This document shows positions 24,886 through 37,934 of a stretch of DNA of 64,000 nt, one piece after another. Numbering within the stretch: the first letter of the stretch is position 1; every line of letters begins with the position of its first letter. The translations under genes were made by a program, and so were the position numbers. Origin of the DNA: Melastoma dodecandrum (Eukaryota > Streptophyta > Magnoliopsida > Myrtales > Melastomataceae); NCBI GenBank assembly GCA_029817715.1, contig JARUPY010000321.1:930001-994000 (forward strand), in the 5' to 3' direction. The notes beneath the pieces are model-generated. The model was not told the origin of the DNA. It ran no database searches and saw only the letters and a program-made list of their open reading frames with translations.

Positions 24886-26880
24886 ACATCGGACGAACCG
24901 ACGCTAGGTTTGAGAAATCAATTATTTAAATAAAGGCGGAAGAGGTGATTTGAAGGCGTCGTCAGTTGAATTTCGGGTGTCTCTCCTGATTGGACAGACA
25001 ATGTAAAAGCCGGTGCTTTTTTATTCAATTAAAAATCACGGTATGAAATAAGCAGTGCGGGTTTTTATTTTATTCTCAAGGCCGGTGAAATTATTATTCC
25101 CTAAACTCGATCAAAAGTAATATTCCTCGGTTTATCAAGAGAAGTCCCAAAGCCCGAGTCTTTTTCATAGACAAAAAAATAAATAAAAAACTTTGGGTGA
25201 GAAATTAAATGTATTCGATCTCTAAAATAAGAATAGTAAGAGTAAAATACACGCAATAAAAAATGGCTGGGCTTGTTTAACTAAACCAACATCCTCAATC
25301 CTGGATTTAGAACGCCGGCTAATTATTGCCCAATGAATGTTGTAAGTTCACGGGATCATGTACTTTGTGCTATATACATGCAAAAGAACAAAAGTTACCC
25401 AAATTGAGCTTTTGTTTCGGGTAGAAAAAAAAAAGATGATTAACAACAGGAAATTATATAAAGAAGGAGACAGCACTTTCTTTCGTCCCCCAAAATTCAA
25501 TGCCGATATGGTAAGAACAGACAGAGATTGGAGTATTTGGTGAACAGCTAATCGTTCGATTGTTTAGCCTCGCTAATGTCATAGAATTTCGCCACCCCAA
25601 GCCGCGGGAAAGATAAATCTTTGAACAATAATTTGTTCCCATCCTACTGTTTATTTCCTTGAAGGCTGATATTTTACGTAGTCGGATCAGAGGATGTTAG
25701 TATATATTAACGTATTCTTCAATGAATTTAAGCTCAATTTTTTAAATTTAATTTATTCAAAATTCATACATTAAATCAATTCCCATTACGTCTTGAATCA
25801 CATTCCCTCTCAATCATAAGCTTAATCCCATCAACTACTACCTAAAAAGGCAGCCATGACTATGAAAATGTGTTGGGACTTTGGGCTTCGTGTTCCAATT
25901 CTTTATTGACTAAGTAAATAAAAGAAAAGAAGAAAATTTGAACTTCTGTCCCAGACGAGAAGGGAAGGTAATGTTTGTTGTTAAACTCTTTTGATTGACT
26001 GATTGATGTTATAAATATATTTGTCCTATCAGATAGTGGAATTAGGTGGCCCGAAGAAAAATTTGTATGTTTTCTTTGGTCTAAATAATGTCCAGCAGCT
26101 GTCATTTAGAATGAAGACAAACTGACAAATAAAAATATGAATTTACGCGTCCGATTTCCTATGTAAAGAATATACGGCCGGTTTGGATTGAGCTTTTTGT
26201 CATTATGAGGCCATAATTAAGGAACAGAGACTACGTAAACGACAAAAAAGCCGCTCATTTGCTTTTTCATTTCGATTATGTGGATGGAAATTACGTAGTT
26301 AATGTCTGTTCCTGTGACGAACTAAATCCTAAATTTTCCTTGGAGGTTTAAGGTGTGTATTGTTAGTGAAAGCGCGAAACATGCTTGATCGTCGATCCAT
26401 AGGCATCTGGATGAGGGTGCTCCCTGGATGTCTATAAATGAGTGTGGCCTTTAAGGAACCATTTTGGTTCACTAAGTAGCCAAAGGCATGGAGGGCTTGG
26501 CTCTAATCTTCCGAATGTTGGCCAAATCAGTTGCGGGCATTATAGTTCTCGGGTATAATAAAATGATTGGGAACAGAATCGAAACTCAAAAGCCGTATTT
26601 GGGGTTTAACATTAGGTAACAAAAGCTTCGAAAAATCTGGAGGGCAGTTTCAAGATGCGCATCAAATCACGGCAGCAGTGTATAGATAGATACCATGAAG
26701 GGGATCGACTATGACTTCTGCTGCAGCTTCAATCAATCCATAGACCAACCTGATCGACACAGTGTTTCATCCAACGGTTCAAGCCTTTGTTGTTCGAATC
26801 CTTTATTCTTAGAAAACTCACTGTTCGCTCTGGAAGTGACCATTGTACAAGATGGATCCAAACACGCCGAAAATCTCTAG
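24886..26880. other. Intergenic sequence, no gene seen
   Basis: A/T-rich; frames up to about 80 residues on both strands match nothing I recognise. Confidence 0.45.
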
Positions 26881-26889
26881 TGTTATGAG

Positions 26890-28640
26890 CAACTGGTACT
26901 CGGAGGTTCGTTGAAATGTGTAGTCGCCGTATAAATGAAGAAAGAGAGGAGAAGACAGCGAAACGACACCCTTAAGCGTAAGCACTTATGGATGCAATCG
27001 ACGATGCCTTCGGACCGAACAAGATTGCAAGAGCACAAGATCGCAAGAACGCCAGGATGCTTGAACGCCTGAATGCTTGAAGATAAAAAGACTATAAGTC
27101 CGTCTATAGAGAGGTATCTTATACAATACCTAAGGACGACTATTTATACTATGCTAGGCCTATGTATGTACGGAAATGAAATATTGTACATTACGTGTCC
27201 TTGTTGCCCGTCTTCGTGGAATATCTCCTTTCCCTTCGAGCAATCTTGACAACAATTTCCTTCCAAGTCTTGAGACCGTCCGAAATCATCCCATAACAGC
27301 TACTGATCGACCGGATCGCCCACTAGCCTTCGTTGCAGAGTCTCCCCACTCATCCAATTGACTGTCACTTGATCTCCTCGTTGACCCCGTCGCCTGATAG
27401 CCCTGTCACTTGGGGACTGCTTCGCCCGCAAGCCTTCGCCCGGTGTGTTTCCACAACTACCTCCTTACTGGGCCTCATGTATTTTGGGCCTGCATTCTGT
27501 ACCGACGATTCACGGATAACATAGAAATCAGTGCTAAACATATAAGCCCCTTCAAGGAGATGGAGTTAGGGACTGTAATTCGTCTCCTTGAAAAAGACCA
27601 AGAAATCATTCCCCTACATTATGATAACGTGTGCAGGCGAGCATTAATCCCCAACCGTTGATATTCCCGAAACGTATCGGTTGACATCCTCGGGACGTCT
27701 GCTGAAATCCCGAAATCTCTATCATAATATCTCTTGTCAGAATCTTATCTCCTCATAAGCTCGCTATAAATGGCGATGTACAGATCGTTTCCCAATCACA
27801 AACTACCATTCTTTGAAGTGAGATTATGAGTTTCCAATCCTATTCGTCTTCTACCACGGATCTATGTCCATCACCTTAGTCTGCTTGAGAGCCTATGTCC
27901 ACCACCTTATGCAAGTGGTGTCTTCCCATTCAAAATCTCCAGTTTCGTTAACAATTAGCTTGTCTAGAAGGGTAGAGGGCCTGACCAGGGTCAAGAAGAA
28001 ACGATCATTAATCCTGGGTCGTGTCTCTGATTGAACTGACCTTTGCTACTTCCCAGTGACCCCAAACCTTTGGGGATCCTGGATCACTGCGGGGTGAAGT
28101 CATCTTCTTGTCATCAGTTTTCCAACCTCATTGCCATTGGTAGGCCGGACTTGGAAATAGATGCGAGGAACAAGGTCCTCCCACTCAGTAGATCCACACT
28201 ATAATGGCGCTCCTATAATGCGACAAAGTTTTCGTCTGCAGCCAAGGATCTTCTCTATCTGAGGGAAAGAATCGGGTGCTTTGTGTAACCGAGTTCGTTC
28301 TCCATGGATAATCCTTTGAATAGCTCGCACACCTCAAGGAGTTTCTAGTAGATAACATTTCATCAAGGAGAAGAAGGAACGCCTTTAATCAAGTCATTTA
28401 TGTTCTTTTCGTATATTAACTTTCAAACAAAGCCATGTAATGATGGATCTGAATGAAAATCAATATACATTTTAAACCCCTTCGCTTGTCCACCTCGACT
28501 TTTGTACCGTTGTTAGTTTTCAAGCGAAGCGATGTCTTTTTTGGGCCTTAGCCGTCTCGTCGGTCTCTAGACCATAAGGCCTGGAAATGATTGATGTTTC
28601 CCGCTCATGCCATCAGAAACAATTCTTGTTCCTCCCTTGT
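26890..28640. repeat. LTR-like region at the 3' side of Tat-type element T1
   Basis: TATA-like runs (ACTATTTATACTATG near 27150 and GCTATAAATGGCG near 27770) and non-coding repeated vocabulary precede the extra ORF of T1. The segment 27385-27490 resembles 10900-11010. By position it should contain the 3' LTR of the minus-strand element T1, but a TG...CA pair, polypurine tract and second LTR could not be fixed. Confidence 0.35.
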
Positions 28641-28653
28641 TTTTTCAGAAACC

Positions 28654-30762
28654 TTAGTTTCCTCTCACCCTCCATGGCTTCCGGTACTTCATTCCCAGCA
28701 AACATGACTCCTCCAGCCCACAAGTAGGGTGCCAGAGCTGTTTTCCGACTGGTTTATGCTGAAGCCACGAAGTTGCACGTCTTCCCTTGTAACGAAGCAG
28801 AATTAGACTTTGGCGGTCCGATGTCAGAACAACAAAAGCCGGGTCCTTTCGTTCTTGAGGCCAAGTCCCAACTTCTTTTGACATGGAAAGATCGTTTCGT
28901 TTTACCAGCAAGTTACCCGCCATCCTCACCCCCGGTGATTTCAAGTCATCGAGATGGAGTCCGTCGGTGCGGGAAAACCTCTGTTGCTTTCCATCTCCAA
29001 GGAGCAAGGCGCATGACCTTTGGGTTTCCAAGTAGATGACCAAGCAGCATGTTGCGTGGGACACGATTGGGATCGAGATCCTAATCAACATGTTCTGGAA
29101 TCTCGTTATCAATTGTTATGCTTTGATGGTTGTGCAGGTGTAGTCTCTTCCTAGCGGCCTTTCTACCAGAGGTGGGAGAAATCTCGCTCAAGGGATGTCG
29201 AATACCTTTAGCCTGTGCTCTTTGTATGAGTCTTTGTGGGGGTAGACTCGGCTGGCTTGATTTTTTAGGTGTACAATCCTCAACTCTGTGCCCGTAAGCT
29301 GGGGTTTTATCAGTCTTTGGCGGTTCCATCATTCGTGTCCAAGAACTAGCCGCTCGACATGCGTATCGTTGTGTCTCCTGTTGAGCCTGGGTTGGCCGGG
29401 CGTTTCCAGTTGCCATGCCTTCCCGTGGCCCAGCTCCAGGCGAAAGTATCTGGTGGCCGGTCCCCTGCTTTCTCCAGGAGCTGGTTTGAAGTTTAGGAAA
29501 TGATGCCGGCTTCTTCTCACTTGGAGAGGCTGATTCAGGAGGACAACTTAACCCCTCCGATGGCCCTTCGCGGTCCAAGTGGGTGGTCTTGGAATAAACG
29601 GTCATCGGGTGACGACTCGTCTTTCTCAGGTATGACAAACCTGTTCAAGTAATGGCTTACTTATTCTTAACCTATTCATAATAGGCCACCTCTTTTGTGT
29701 AGCAGGTATCAAGAAGACAACGGTGAAGCCTTCTGGAGGTAAGGATTCTCCTGTAGGCTCATCATCACAGGGAATCCGCCTGAAAAAGAAAGTGTCTCAT
29801 AAGCCTCTTCCTCCATCACTACTACGAGATGTCACCGAGTCTCCTATCCTTGAGGAAGTGTCCTCTGTGGATGTGTCAGGTATTGAGTTTTTATGCTTTG
29901 TCTCATGATGGAGAACTAAATTGAGTAACACCATATCCTTTAGTAAAGGTGCCGTTGGTGTTACCCCTACTTTGGAGACTGTTGACAGTGAAGAGCCCCC
30001 GGACAACATCACTTTTGCCTCTTGGCTGGGCGGCCACGACCGCTCTAACCACCTATTAAGGCGTGTGGGTACAGAGGAGCCCCTCAGCGAGGTTGTAGTT
30101 GATGTCCGAACTCCACTTTCGAGGGGTGAAACCAGGACTTCGTCAATTGATGGCACTCCTGTCGCCCAGAACTTCTTGGGTGAAGCGACGGAAGTCCCCC
30201 AAGGCTCACGAACGTAGGTGACCTTGATGAGGAATTCTGAGCTTTGCTTGTAATTCGCTCTTAAGTCCATTGTCTGACCCAAGCGCATTCATGGTAGCTC
30301 TTGCATTCTCTCATTATCTCTTTCATTGCCATCCTCGAGTGTGGGATGAATGTTAGGGATGATTTTGTCGCCTTGTCGTCCGTGATGGACGAGCTGGGAC
30401 GAGTAGGTGCTAGTTCACGTGATCTGCGCATTTACTTTCGCTTCTCCGTAAGTCCTTTTGGCGTTCATGGACTGAACGATACGAGGACTTCGCACTTACG
30501 GCGCAGTTAGACGAGAAGGCGCTTGCGTGGTCCCTGCCACTTCCATCCCTACTAGAGTAGAGGAGTTGTCTATCGAAGGGACAGAACTCTGGAAGAGGCA
30601 AGAGGAGTTGTCCGTCGCCATTCGTCGCCTCTAGGTGGAGTTAGATGCTACGGTCACGCACATAGCTGGGAATGACGCGACCCTTGATGTCGCCAAGGCG
30701 GCAGAGGCAGCTGAGAGCGTGGCCATCAACTAAGAGCAAGAGACGTTAGAGCGGGAATGGGA
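28654..30762 (+). pseudogene. Extra ORF (opposite to pol) of Tat-type element T1, 5' part, decayed
   Basis: A possible start MASGTSFPAN lies at 28675 and is followed by broken frames rich in Ser, Pro and Gly to about 30250. Then comes an Ala/Glu-rich stretch (ELSVAIRRL, VAKAAEAAESVAIN, EQETLEREW; 30601-30760) of coiled-coil character. The pol fragments of T1 lie on the opposite strand just beyond (36643-37930). This arrangement matches the antisense extra ORFs of the two other Tat-type elements here. No plant-mobile-domain motif could be recognised in this copy. The frame is interrupted at 30763 by element G2 and seems to resume at 36483. Confidence 0.4.
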
Positions 30763-31556
30763 CAATGATACAAAGACGGTCGACAATTCACCCATGCCCT
30801 ATTCATCACCCGCTAGAAGAGGACTCACTTTGCTCATCAGTGATTATTGAACGACAACTTCAGGCGACGACCATCCTGGTGACATTCATTTAGGCGACGA
30901 GTTAATGATTCGAGCTGAAGGGTCACGAAGCCGAAGAGTCTCGGAGAAGTGGAATCAATTTCCCTTCCATCCATGCACATTTATGCACTCACATTTAAGT
31001 TTGTTGCTTTTCCAATAAGTCATTTATGGTTCGTCCATGAATCTGGCCATGCATGCATCTAGCTTAGGATCATTATCTTGCATCTAAGTTCTTGTTTAGT
31101 GATCCCTATATAATGGGTGCCCTTGTAAGCTTTTAGACAACTTTGATTAGATTATAAACCCCTTTGTAAGTCTTTGTCTTTCTATCTGAAGTGAGTGGAT
31201 TCTCCTTCAACCTCTTTCTTCATTTGGTGGATTCCAAGTGCGGACTGAGTTGAGCGTATCAAACCGGTGGTGGTGGTATCTGTATCCTACGCGTTGTGCC
31301 TCGCCCTTCTTGTTCATGGTGGTGTATCTCTATCCACGATCAAACGAGTCTATCCGAGTTCTTCTTTCACGGTAGAGTTTCTGTATCCGTGGAGGTTGAA
31401 TGTCAACCTATCTATTCCCCCTATTTTTTTACATCATTCCAGCCACTCCACCTTACACAACCTTCCGTCCACCCCCACGTCTCTCCATTCCACACCTTTA
31501 GTGACGTCCCCTTGTGTTTGGTATAGGAATCATCTATTTCTTGCCGTCCTGTATCA
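30763..31556 (+). repeat. 5' LTR of Ty3/gypsy element G2
   Basis: About 794 bp, matching 35670-36482 over its whole length with substitutions and small gaps. The start has TGATACAAAGACGGTCGAC against TGATGAAACAAAGATGGTCG in the 3' copy. It ends in GTATCA directly before a primer site. TATAATGGGTGCCC near 31110 and the AACCCCTTTGTAAG polyadenylation-like region near 31160 fit promoter and terminator positions. No target duplication could be recognised outside the pair. Confidence 0.8.
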
Positions 31557-31559
31557 TCT

Positions 31560-31577
31560 TGGTATCAGGGTGCACGG
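31560..31577 (+). promoter_or_regulatory. Primer binding site of G2, initiator Met tRNA type
   Basis: TGGTATCAGGGTGCACGG starts three bases after the LTR end. The first nine bases match the primer site complementary to plant initiator methionine tRNA (TGGTATCAGAGC); later positions have drifted. Confidence 0.75.
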
Positions 31578-31583
31578 TTGCCA

Positions 31584-34500
31584 TGGTCGGAAGATTCCAA
31601 CACGGTATGTCTCTAGAAGAAGCACAAATTGCTCGGCTTGAACAGTAGATCGCCGATAGTCAGCAACAACTACAGTCATTGTGGACACATCATGCATCGA
31701 CTTCCTGTAGTCGATTAGACAGCGATGATGAGGAAAACCCATGGCGTGAGGAGTGTCAATGAGGATCTTGACCGGATAGGCAGGAGAGAAGAGCACCGAT
31801 GATGAGAGTTCAGATTCCTGAGTTCGAAGTAAACTTGGACCCCGAGAAGTTCATCGATTGTATGCACACGGTAGAGCGCATCTTCGATTATGAAGAGGTG
31901 CATGAGGAACGAAAGGTTAAGTTGGCTGCGTTAAAACTAAAGAAGTACGCCAGCTTACTGTGGGAGAATACCAACCAGCAATGCCGAAGAGAAGCAATGC
32001 CAGCTTATGAAAAGGGCTATGACTAAGAGATTTCTGCCGGAACATTATCGACGAGATCTCTACCTCAAGTTGGAGTCGCTTCAGCAAGTTTCAAGTGTAT
32101 CGGAGTACAAGAGGGAGTTCGAGAGACTCTTGCTACAGTGTGATGTCCAAGAAGCCCAAGAGCAAACCGTTGGTAGGTGTCTTCAAGGACTTAAGCCTCA
32201 TATTGCAGATGCGATCGAACTACAACAATATTGGACTTTCAACGATGTTCGGGCATTAGCGCACAAGGTTGAGCAGTAGCAAGCGAGAAGATCGAGTACC
32301 CGCTCATTTATGAAGGCTCCGCTTTTCAACAAGGGGAGTAGATCCCAGGCAAGCCGCCGTCGACGACGTTGAGGAAAACTCTATCATCGAATACCAGACC
32401 AGAAGTCAAGTCGAACGAGCGAGATAATGCTAGGCGATGTTTCAAGTGCCAAGGAATAGGACACATATCTTTTGAGTGTCCAACGAGAAGAAATGATATC
32501 ATCAGAGAGCTGTCCGATGGAGAAGAAGAGTTCGAGGAGAATGTCGATCCTATTTGGGATGCAGAGGAGATTGAGGAGTACCCGGACGAAGGAGAGTTGT
32601 TGGTTGTCCGAAAGGCCATAAGTGTGACACCCGTAAGAGAAGAGAATCAAAGGGAAATCATTTTCCACACCAGGTGTACCATCGAAGGAAAAGTTTGTTT
32701 GGTGATTGTAGATAGCGGTAGGTATACCAACGCCGTATCGAGGACAATGGTTGAGAAGCTTAAGTTGCCCATTGAAGTTCATCCACATCCCTATCGTCTT
32801 CAATGGCTCAACAAGGAGAGTGACGTTCGAGTGACCCAGAGAGCGAAAGTTCCATTATCAATTGGGAAAAGCCGCATTGATGAAGTCGTTTGCGACGTTA
32901 TTCCAATAGATGCGTGCCACTTGCTCCTAGGAAGACCATAACAGTTTGATCGACGCGCGCAATATGACGGGTATCGCAGTACCTATTCCATTAGCGTTGA
33001 CGAGAAGAAGGAAACCTTGATGCCCCTGACCACTCAGCCTATGATAGCACCACAGAATCGATCTATCGATCAGCCTCTCAAGGGGTACAATTGGTTCGAG
33101 CAATTCACGAAGGTGAGAAGGCTTACTTTGTCGAAGCAGCCCTAGGTCAAGCGACGAGCCATCCCCTGGCTATATCCATACTCGAGGAGTTCAAGGAGAT
33201 GTTTCCGGAGGAGCTGCCAGTCGAACTACCACCTATGCGAAGCATTCAACACCAAATCGACTTGGTGCTAGGAGCGTCTCTACCCAATCGACCAGCTTAT
33301 CGATGCACTCCAGAGGAAGCTAAGGAGCTGCAGAGGAAGGTTGATGAGTTAGTCAATAAGGGCTTGGTTCGAGAGAGTTTGAGCCCTTGTTCTGTCATAG
33401 CCATATTGGTGCCAAAGAAGGATGGCACTTGGCAAATGTGCATGGATAGTCAAGCGATTAACAAAATCACGGTGAAGTATCGACTTCCGATTCCTCGACT
33501 AGATGACATTTAGATGAGTTGCATGGAGCGTTCGTGTTCTCGAAGGTAGATCTGAGAAGTGGTTATCACCAAATTCGAATGAAAGAAGGCGACGAGTGGA
33601 AGACAGCCTTCAAGACTAAGTATTGGTTGAATGAATGGTTGGTGATGCCCTTTGGTTTGTCAAACGTGCTCAGCACGTTCATGTGACTGATGACCCATGT
33701 CTAGCGACCTTTCATGGGGAAGTTTGTGGTCGTTTACTTCGATGATATCCTCATCTACAGTTGAAACAATGAGGAGCATGTCGACCATTTGAGAGTTGTG
33801 TTCCGCATGCTTCAGGAGGATAAGCTGTATGGGAATCTTAAGAAGTATGAGTTCTTTCAGCCGAGTATGATATTTCATGGTTTTGTAGTATCTGCTGTAG
33901 GAATCAAGGTCGACGAAAGCAAGATCGAGGCAATCAAGGAGTGGCCGACGCCAAAGAGTTTCCACGACGTCCGAAGCTTTCATTGGCTTAGCGTCGTTCT
34001 ACAGGAGGTTCATTCGAGGTTTCAGCTCGATCGCAGCCCCACTCACCAAATGTTTGAAGGGAGACAAGTTCGAGAGGACTTCAACCGCGCAAGCTAGTTT
34101 TGATCGATTGAAGGAATGTCTAAATGAAGCACCCGTTCTGGTCTTACATGAATTTGCGAAGATGTTCGAAGTCGAATACGTTGCATCGGGAGTTGGGATC
34201 GGAGGAGTCTTGTTGCAGGAGGGGAGACCCATTGCATACTTCAGCGAGAAGCTCAATGGTGCCAAACTCAACTACTCGACGTACGACAAGGAGTTCTTAG
34301 CCATCGTTCGAGTACTAGAGACGTGGAGCCATTACTTGCTGCACACCGACCATGAAGCTCTCGGATAGCATAAGCTCAGTCGACGATATGCGAAGTGGTT
34401 CGATTTTCTACAAGCTTTCACCTGTGTCTTAAAGCACAAACTAGGATCGAAGAACGTGGTTGCGGATGCCCTTTCGAGGAAGATGACTATTATCCGCGAT

Positions 34501-35655
34501 GGAGACAAAGCTGATTGGATTTGAGTACTTGAAGTTTCTGTATAAAAACGATGAAGATTTTGGAGGAGTCTTCGCCCAATGCACCACTCCGGTGATTGAT
34601 CGATTCCACCAAGTGAATGGATTTCTCTTTCGCGATTCTAAATTGTGCATTTCCAGGAGTTCTACACGAGAGTTACTCATTCAAAAAGTTCATGGAGGAG
34701 GAATCGCTGGACATTTTGGAGTTAAGAAGACGCTGTCGATGCTGCAAGAGAACTTTTATCGGCCACGAATGGAGAAGCAAGTGCAAGGTCTTATTTCGAG
34801 ATGTGTTATTTGCCAACAGGCGAAGAGCCGAGTTTAGCCCCAGGGATTGTATACCCCATTGCCAGTCCCCGAGTGACCATGGGAGCATGTAAGTATGGAT
34901 TTCGTGCTAGGTTTGCCAAGGACGCAGCGGAGGAAGGATTCGATCTTGGTGGTGGTCGATGGATTCTCAAAGATGGCGCATTTTATTCCATGCCAGAAGA
35001 CGGACGATGTAATCAATGTCGCAGATCTGTATTTTCGAGAGGTCCTGAAGTTGCATTGAGTGCCGAAGTCGATCGTATTAGATCGAGATGTCAAGTTCCT
35101 TAGTTACTTTTGGAAGATGTTGTGGCACAAGTTGGGAACGAAACTCATGCAGGATTGGGATGTGAAGCTCGCTCATGCAGAATTTGCTTACAATCGAGCT
35201 CCAAGTTTGACAACGAAGTCATCACCCTTCGAGGTAGTTTATGGACTCAATCCTTTAGTCTCTGTCGAACTAATGCCTCTAGTTAGTGCTAGATCAGTTA
35301 GCCGGGATGCTGAAGAGCGCGCAAAGGAGATGAGAATGCTCCATGAGAAGATACGAGCTCAGATCGAGAAGGCTAACCTTCGATATCGGGAAAGAGCAAA
35401 TCACGCGAGGAGAGCGAAGGTCTTTCAGCCAATAGATTTAGTGTGGATTCATTTGAGGAAGGAACGATTCCCCGCAAAGAGGAAGAACAAGCTGATGCCT
35501 CGAGCGGATGGACCTCTCAAGATCATCGAGCTCATCAACAACAACGCCTACAAGGTTAATCACCCCCGAGACTATGGAGTTTCTGCCACTTTCAACATCC
35601 AGGATCTCATTCCGTTTGTGGAGGATAACACCGATGTAAGTTTAAGGCAAACTCT
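31584..35655 (+). pseudogene. G2 gag-pol polyprotein, frameshifted and internally deleted
   Basis: Gag begins MVGRFQHG at 31584, then RVQIPEFEVNLDPEKFIDC and a second gag block (32007-32279). The zinc knuckle CFKCQGIGHISFEC lies at about 32438, a protease with IVDSG (near 32705) and LLGRP (near 32930), and reverse transcriptase with [19 protein letters not shown] and active-site YFDDILIYS (about 33733). RNase H (34130-34490) ends VADALSRK. The integrase zinc-binding region lies at 34680-34835, the core at 34900-35130 and the tail (ATFNIQDLIPF) near 35600. Stops at 31647, 33512 and 34366 and several shifts disable it. Near 35148 the integrase core jumps from LWHKLGTKL to QDWDVKLAHAEF, skipping conserved core sequence that includes the last catalytic acid. 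No chromodomain was seen. Confidence 0.85.
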
Positions 35656-35658
35656 TTT

Positions 35659-35669
35659 CAACAAGGGGA
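35659..35669 (+). promoter_or_regulatory. Polypurine tract of G2
   Basis: The purine-rich CAACAAGGGGA lies immediately before the 3' LTR start TGATGAAACA, the position where plus-strand priming is expected. Confidence 0.6.
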
Positions 35670-36482
35670 TGATGAAACAAAGATGGTCGACAACTCATCC
35701 ACATCCCTGTCATCGCCCATCGGAAGAGGAATCACTTTGCTCATCAGCGACTGACTGAATGACGGAGTTATTGAGCAACAACTTCAGGCGACAACCATCC
35801 AGGGGACATTCATTCAAGCGACGACTTAATGATTCGAAGCTGAACGGTCACGAAGCCGAAGAGTCTCGAAGAAGCTGAATCAATTTCCCTTCCATCCATG
35901 CACATTCATGCACTCGCATTTAAGTTTGTTGCATTTCCAATAAGCCATTTATGGTTCGTCCATGAATCTGGTCATGCATGCATCTAGTCTAGGATCATTA
36001 TCTTGCATCTAAGTTTTTGTTTAGGTGATCCATATATAATGGGTGCCCTTGTAAGTTTTTAGACAACTTTGATCATATTATAAACCCTTTTATAAGACTT
36101 TGTCTTTCTATCTAAAGTGAATGAAATCACCTTCAACCTCTTTCTTCATTTGGTTGATTCCAAATGCGAATTGAGTTTAGCGTTCAACCGGTGATGGTGT
36201 TTCTGTATCCTCCATGTTGTTGTTCACCCTCGTCTTATTCGTGATGGTGTCTCTATATCCACGGCCAAACGAGTATATCCGAGTCTTATTTCACGGTGGT
36301 GAATCTGTATCCGTGGAGGTTGAATCTCAACGTATATATTCCCTCTTATTCCTTTACGTCATTCCAGCCGCGCCCCGTTACACAACCTTCTATCCACCCC
36401 CATGTCACTCCATTCCACACCTTTAGTGACGTCCCATTATTTTTGGAATAGGAATCATCTATTCCTTGCCGTTCCTATATTA
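35670..36482 (+). repeat. 3' LTR of Ty3/gypsy element G2
   Basis: About 813 bp, the partner of 30763-31556. The end has drifted to CCTATATTA where the 5' copy has CCTGTATCA. After it an Ala/Glu-rich frame resumes, as before the 5' LTR. Confidence 0.8.
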
Positions 36483-36575
36483 GATAGGGTTGTAGATGTT
36501 GAGGCAATGGAAGTTGTGGCGGCCGCAGTGTTGGACCGAGCGAAATGCCTATTGTCTTCTTTGCCTGTTGATTGA
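36483..36575 (+). pseudogene. Extra ORF of Tat-type element T1, 3' end after the G2 insertion
   Basis: The frame DRVVDVEAMEVVAAAVLDRA, followed by a short tail and TGA, begins right at the G2 boundary. It has the same Ala/Val/Glu-rich character as the frame ending at 30762. It stops about 70 bp before the convergent pol end at 36643. This spacing resembles T3, where pol ends at 52612 and the opposite ORF ends near 52700. Confidence 0.45.
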
Positions 36576-36642
36576 ATTGTTACGTTTGTATATATCCCTC
36601 AATTGTGGGGAAACATTTTGAGATGATCTGTTTGTGCATTTC

Positions 36643-37930
36643 TCATATGGTTAGCCTATACGTTTTTAAATACTTGTGATTGATTCTAAGGTCGTGCACC
36701 GATCCGTCTAGCCCTCCTAAGTGATATGAATTTCCAAGGTTAGTTTCAATTACTTGGAAGGGGCCTTCCCAATTTGGCATCCATTTCCCATGGAAGTAGT
36801 CGCGCGCACCCTCGGACAATCTCAACTTCCAAACCAAGTCTCCCTTATTGAATGACCGGGACACTACTCTCTTGTTAGGTAGTAACGGGCGATATTCTTC
36901 TTACGAGCCTCTAGGTGATTCAACACATTGATTCTGGTGATTTCCAGATCCTCTAGTAAATGTGCATGTCCTCATCATATCCCTCATATTCTCTGAGGTG
37001 CTTAAGAAGTCTGAGCGATCGGTATCGCACTTCCATTGGCAGCATCGCATCATGTCCGTACATCAAACTGAACGGGGCGACGCCTATGCTTTCTCTTTTT
37101 GTGACCCTGAGCACCCACAATGTCTGCTGAAGCACGGTATGCCATGTACGTGGGTTGCTCCTATTCATCCTCTGTATGACTCATCTTATGAGCTTATTGG
37201 AAGCTTCGGCTTGCCCATTTGACTGAGCGTAACACAGGGATGGGTTGGCTATCTTAAACCCAAATTCTTTGGCGAACACGTCCATCAACTCACCATTGAT
37301 CACCTTCGCATTGTCTACCACGACACTTTGGAGAATCCCATATCGGTAGATGATGGTGTTCTTGATGAGTTCGATTACGACTTTCTGATTGATGGAGTTG
37401 CAAGTCGTCGCCTCAACCCATTTGGTGAAGTAGTCTGTGGCGACGAGCATATTAGGACCTCCTCTGCTTGAGTGGTGAAGAATTTCCCTCATGATGTTCA
37501 TCGCCCATGTCCTGAAAGGTCATGGTTTCACTATGATGTTCATTTCCCTAGCAGGGATGTGTTTCACAGGTCCACATCGCTGGCATGCCTGGCAGGCTCA
37601 TTCCATTTCGTTGCAATTCTTGACCATTGACGACCAGTAGAACCCGTGTCATCTGATTGACTAGCTCATCTTGATTCTTGCTTGATGAGCTCCGCAGAGT
37701 CCTTCATATGCTTCCGTCATGATTGGGATGGCGTCGTCTAAGTCGACACCTTAACAGGCCATGTTCGTTGGTTTTTCTACAGATGGTTTTGTCGAGGAGC
37801 ACTTAGTCCCTGGCGATCACTCGAATTCTCCTTTCGACTTTTGTATAAGGATTTACGAGGAACTGTCAAATTTGATTCTCTCCAGTCCTCTTTCTGTTTG
37901 AATAGATCTGCCGTGTACACCTCTTTGTCC
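36643..37930 (-). pseudogene. Tat-type pol remnant (integrase) of element T1
   Basis: Read on the minus strand: a zinc-binding end (CQACQRCGPVKH near 37580), then the integrase core (37501-37181). The core has VATDYFTKWVEA, VVVDNAK and SNGQAEASNK carrying the three acidic catalytic positions. Next come PRTWHTVLQQTLWVLR and a C-terminal domain (36864-36643) with WMPNWEGPFQVIETNLGNSY, typical of Tat/Athila-group elements. The frame is shifted several times. Reverse transcriptase and gag are missing because the element is cut off near 37930 at the chromovirus. Confidence 0.75.
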
Positions 37931-37934
37931 TTCA

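Noticed and set aside
29081..29638. 185-residue minus-strand frame, with 28654-29112 following
   Set aside because: Pro/Ser/Arg-rich, overlaps the proposed plus-strand extra ORF of T1, and matches no gag or host family I know. I could not support it as a gene, though it should be tested if the plus-strand call fails.
31267..31641. 124-residue plus-strand frame and its counterpart at 36214-36426
   Set aside because: Both lie inside the G2 LTRs; they are chance frames in non-coding LTR sequence that runs into gag.
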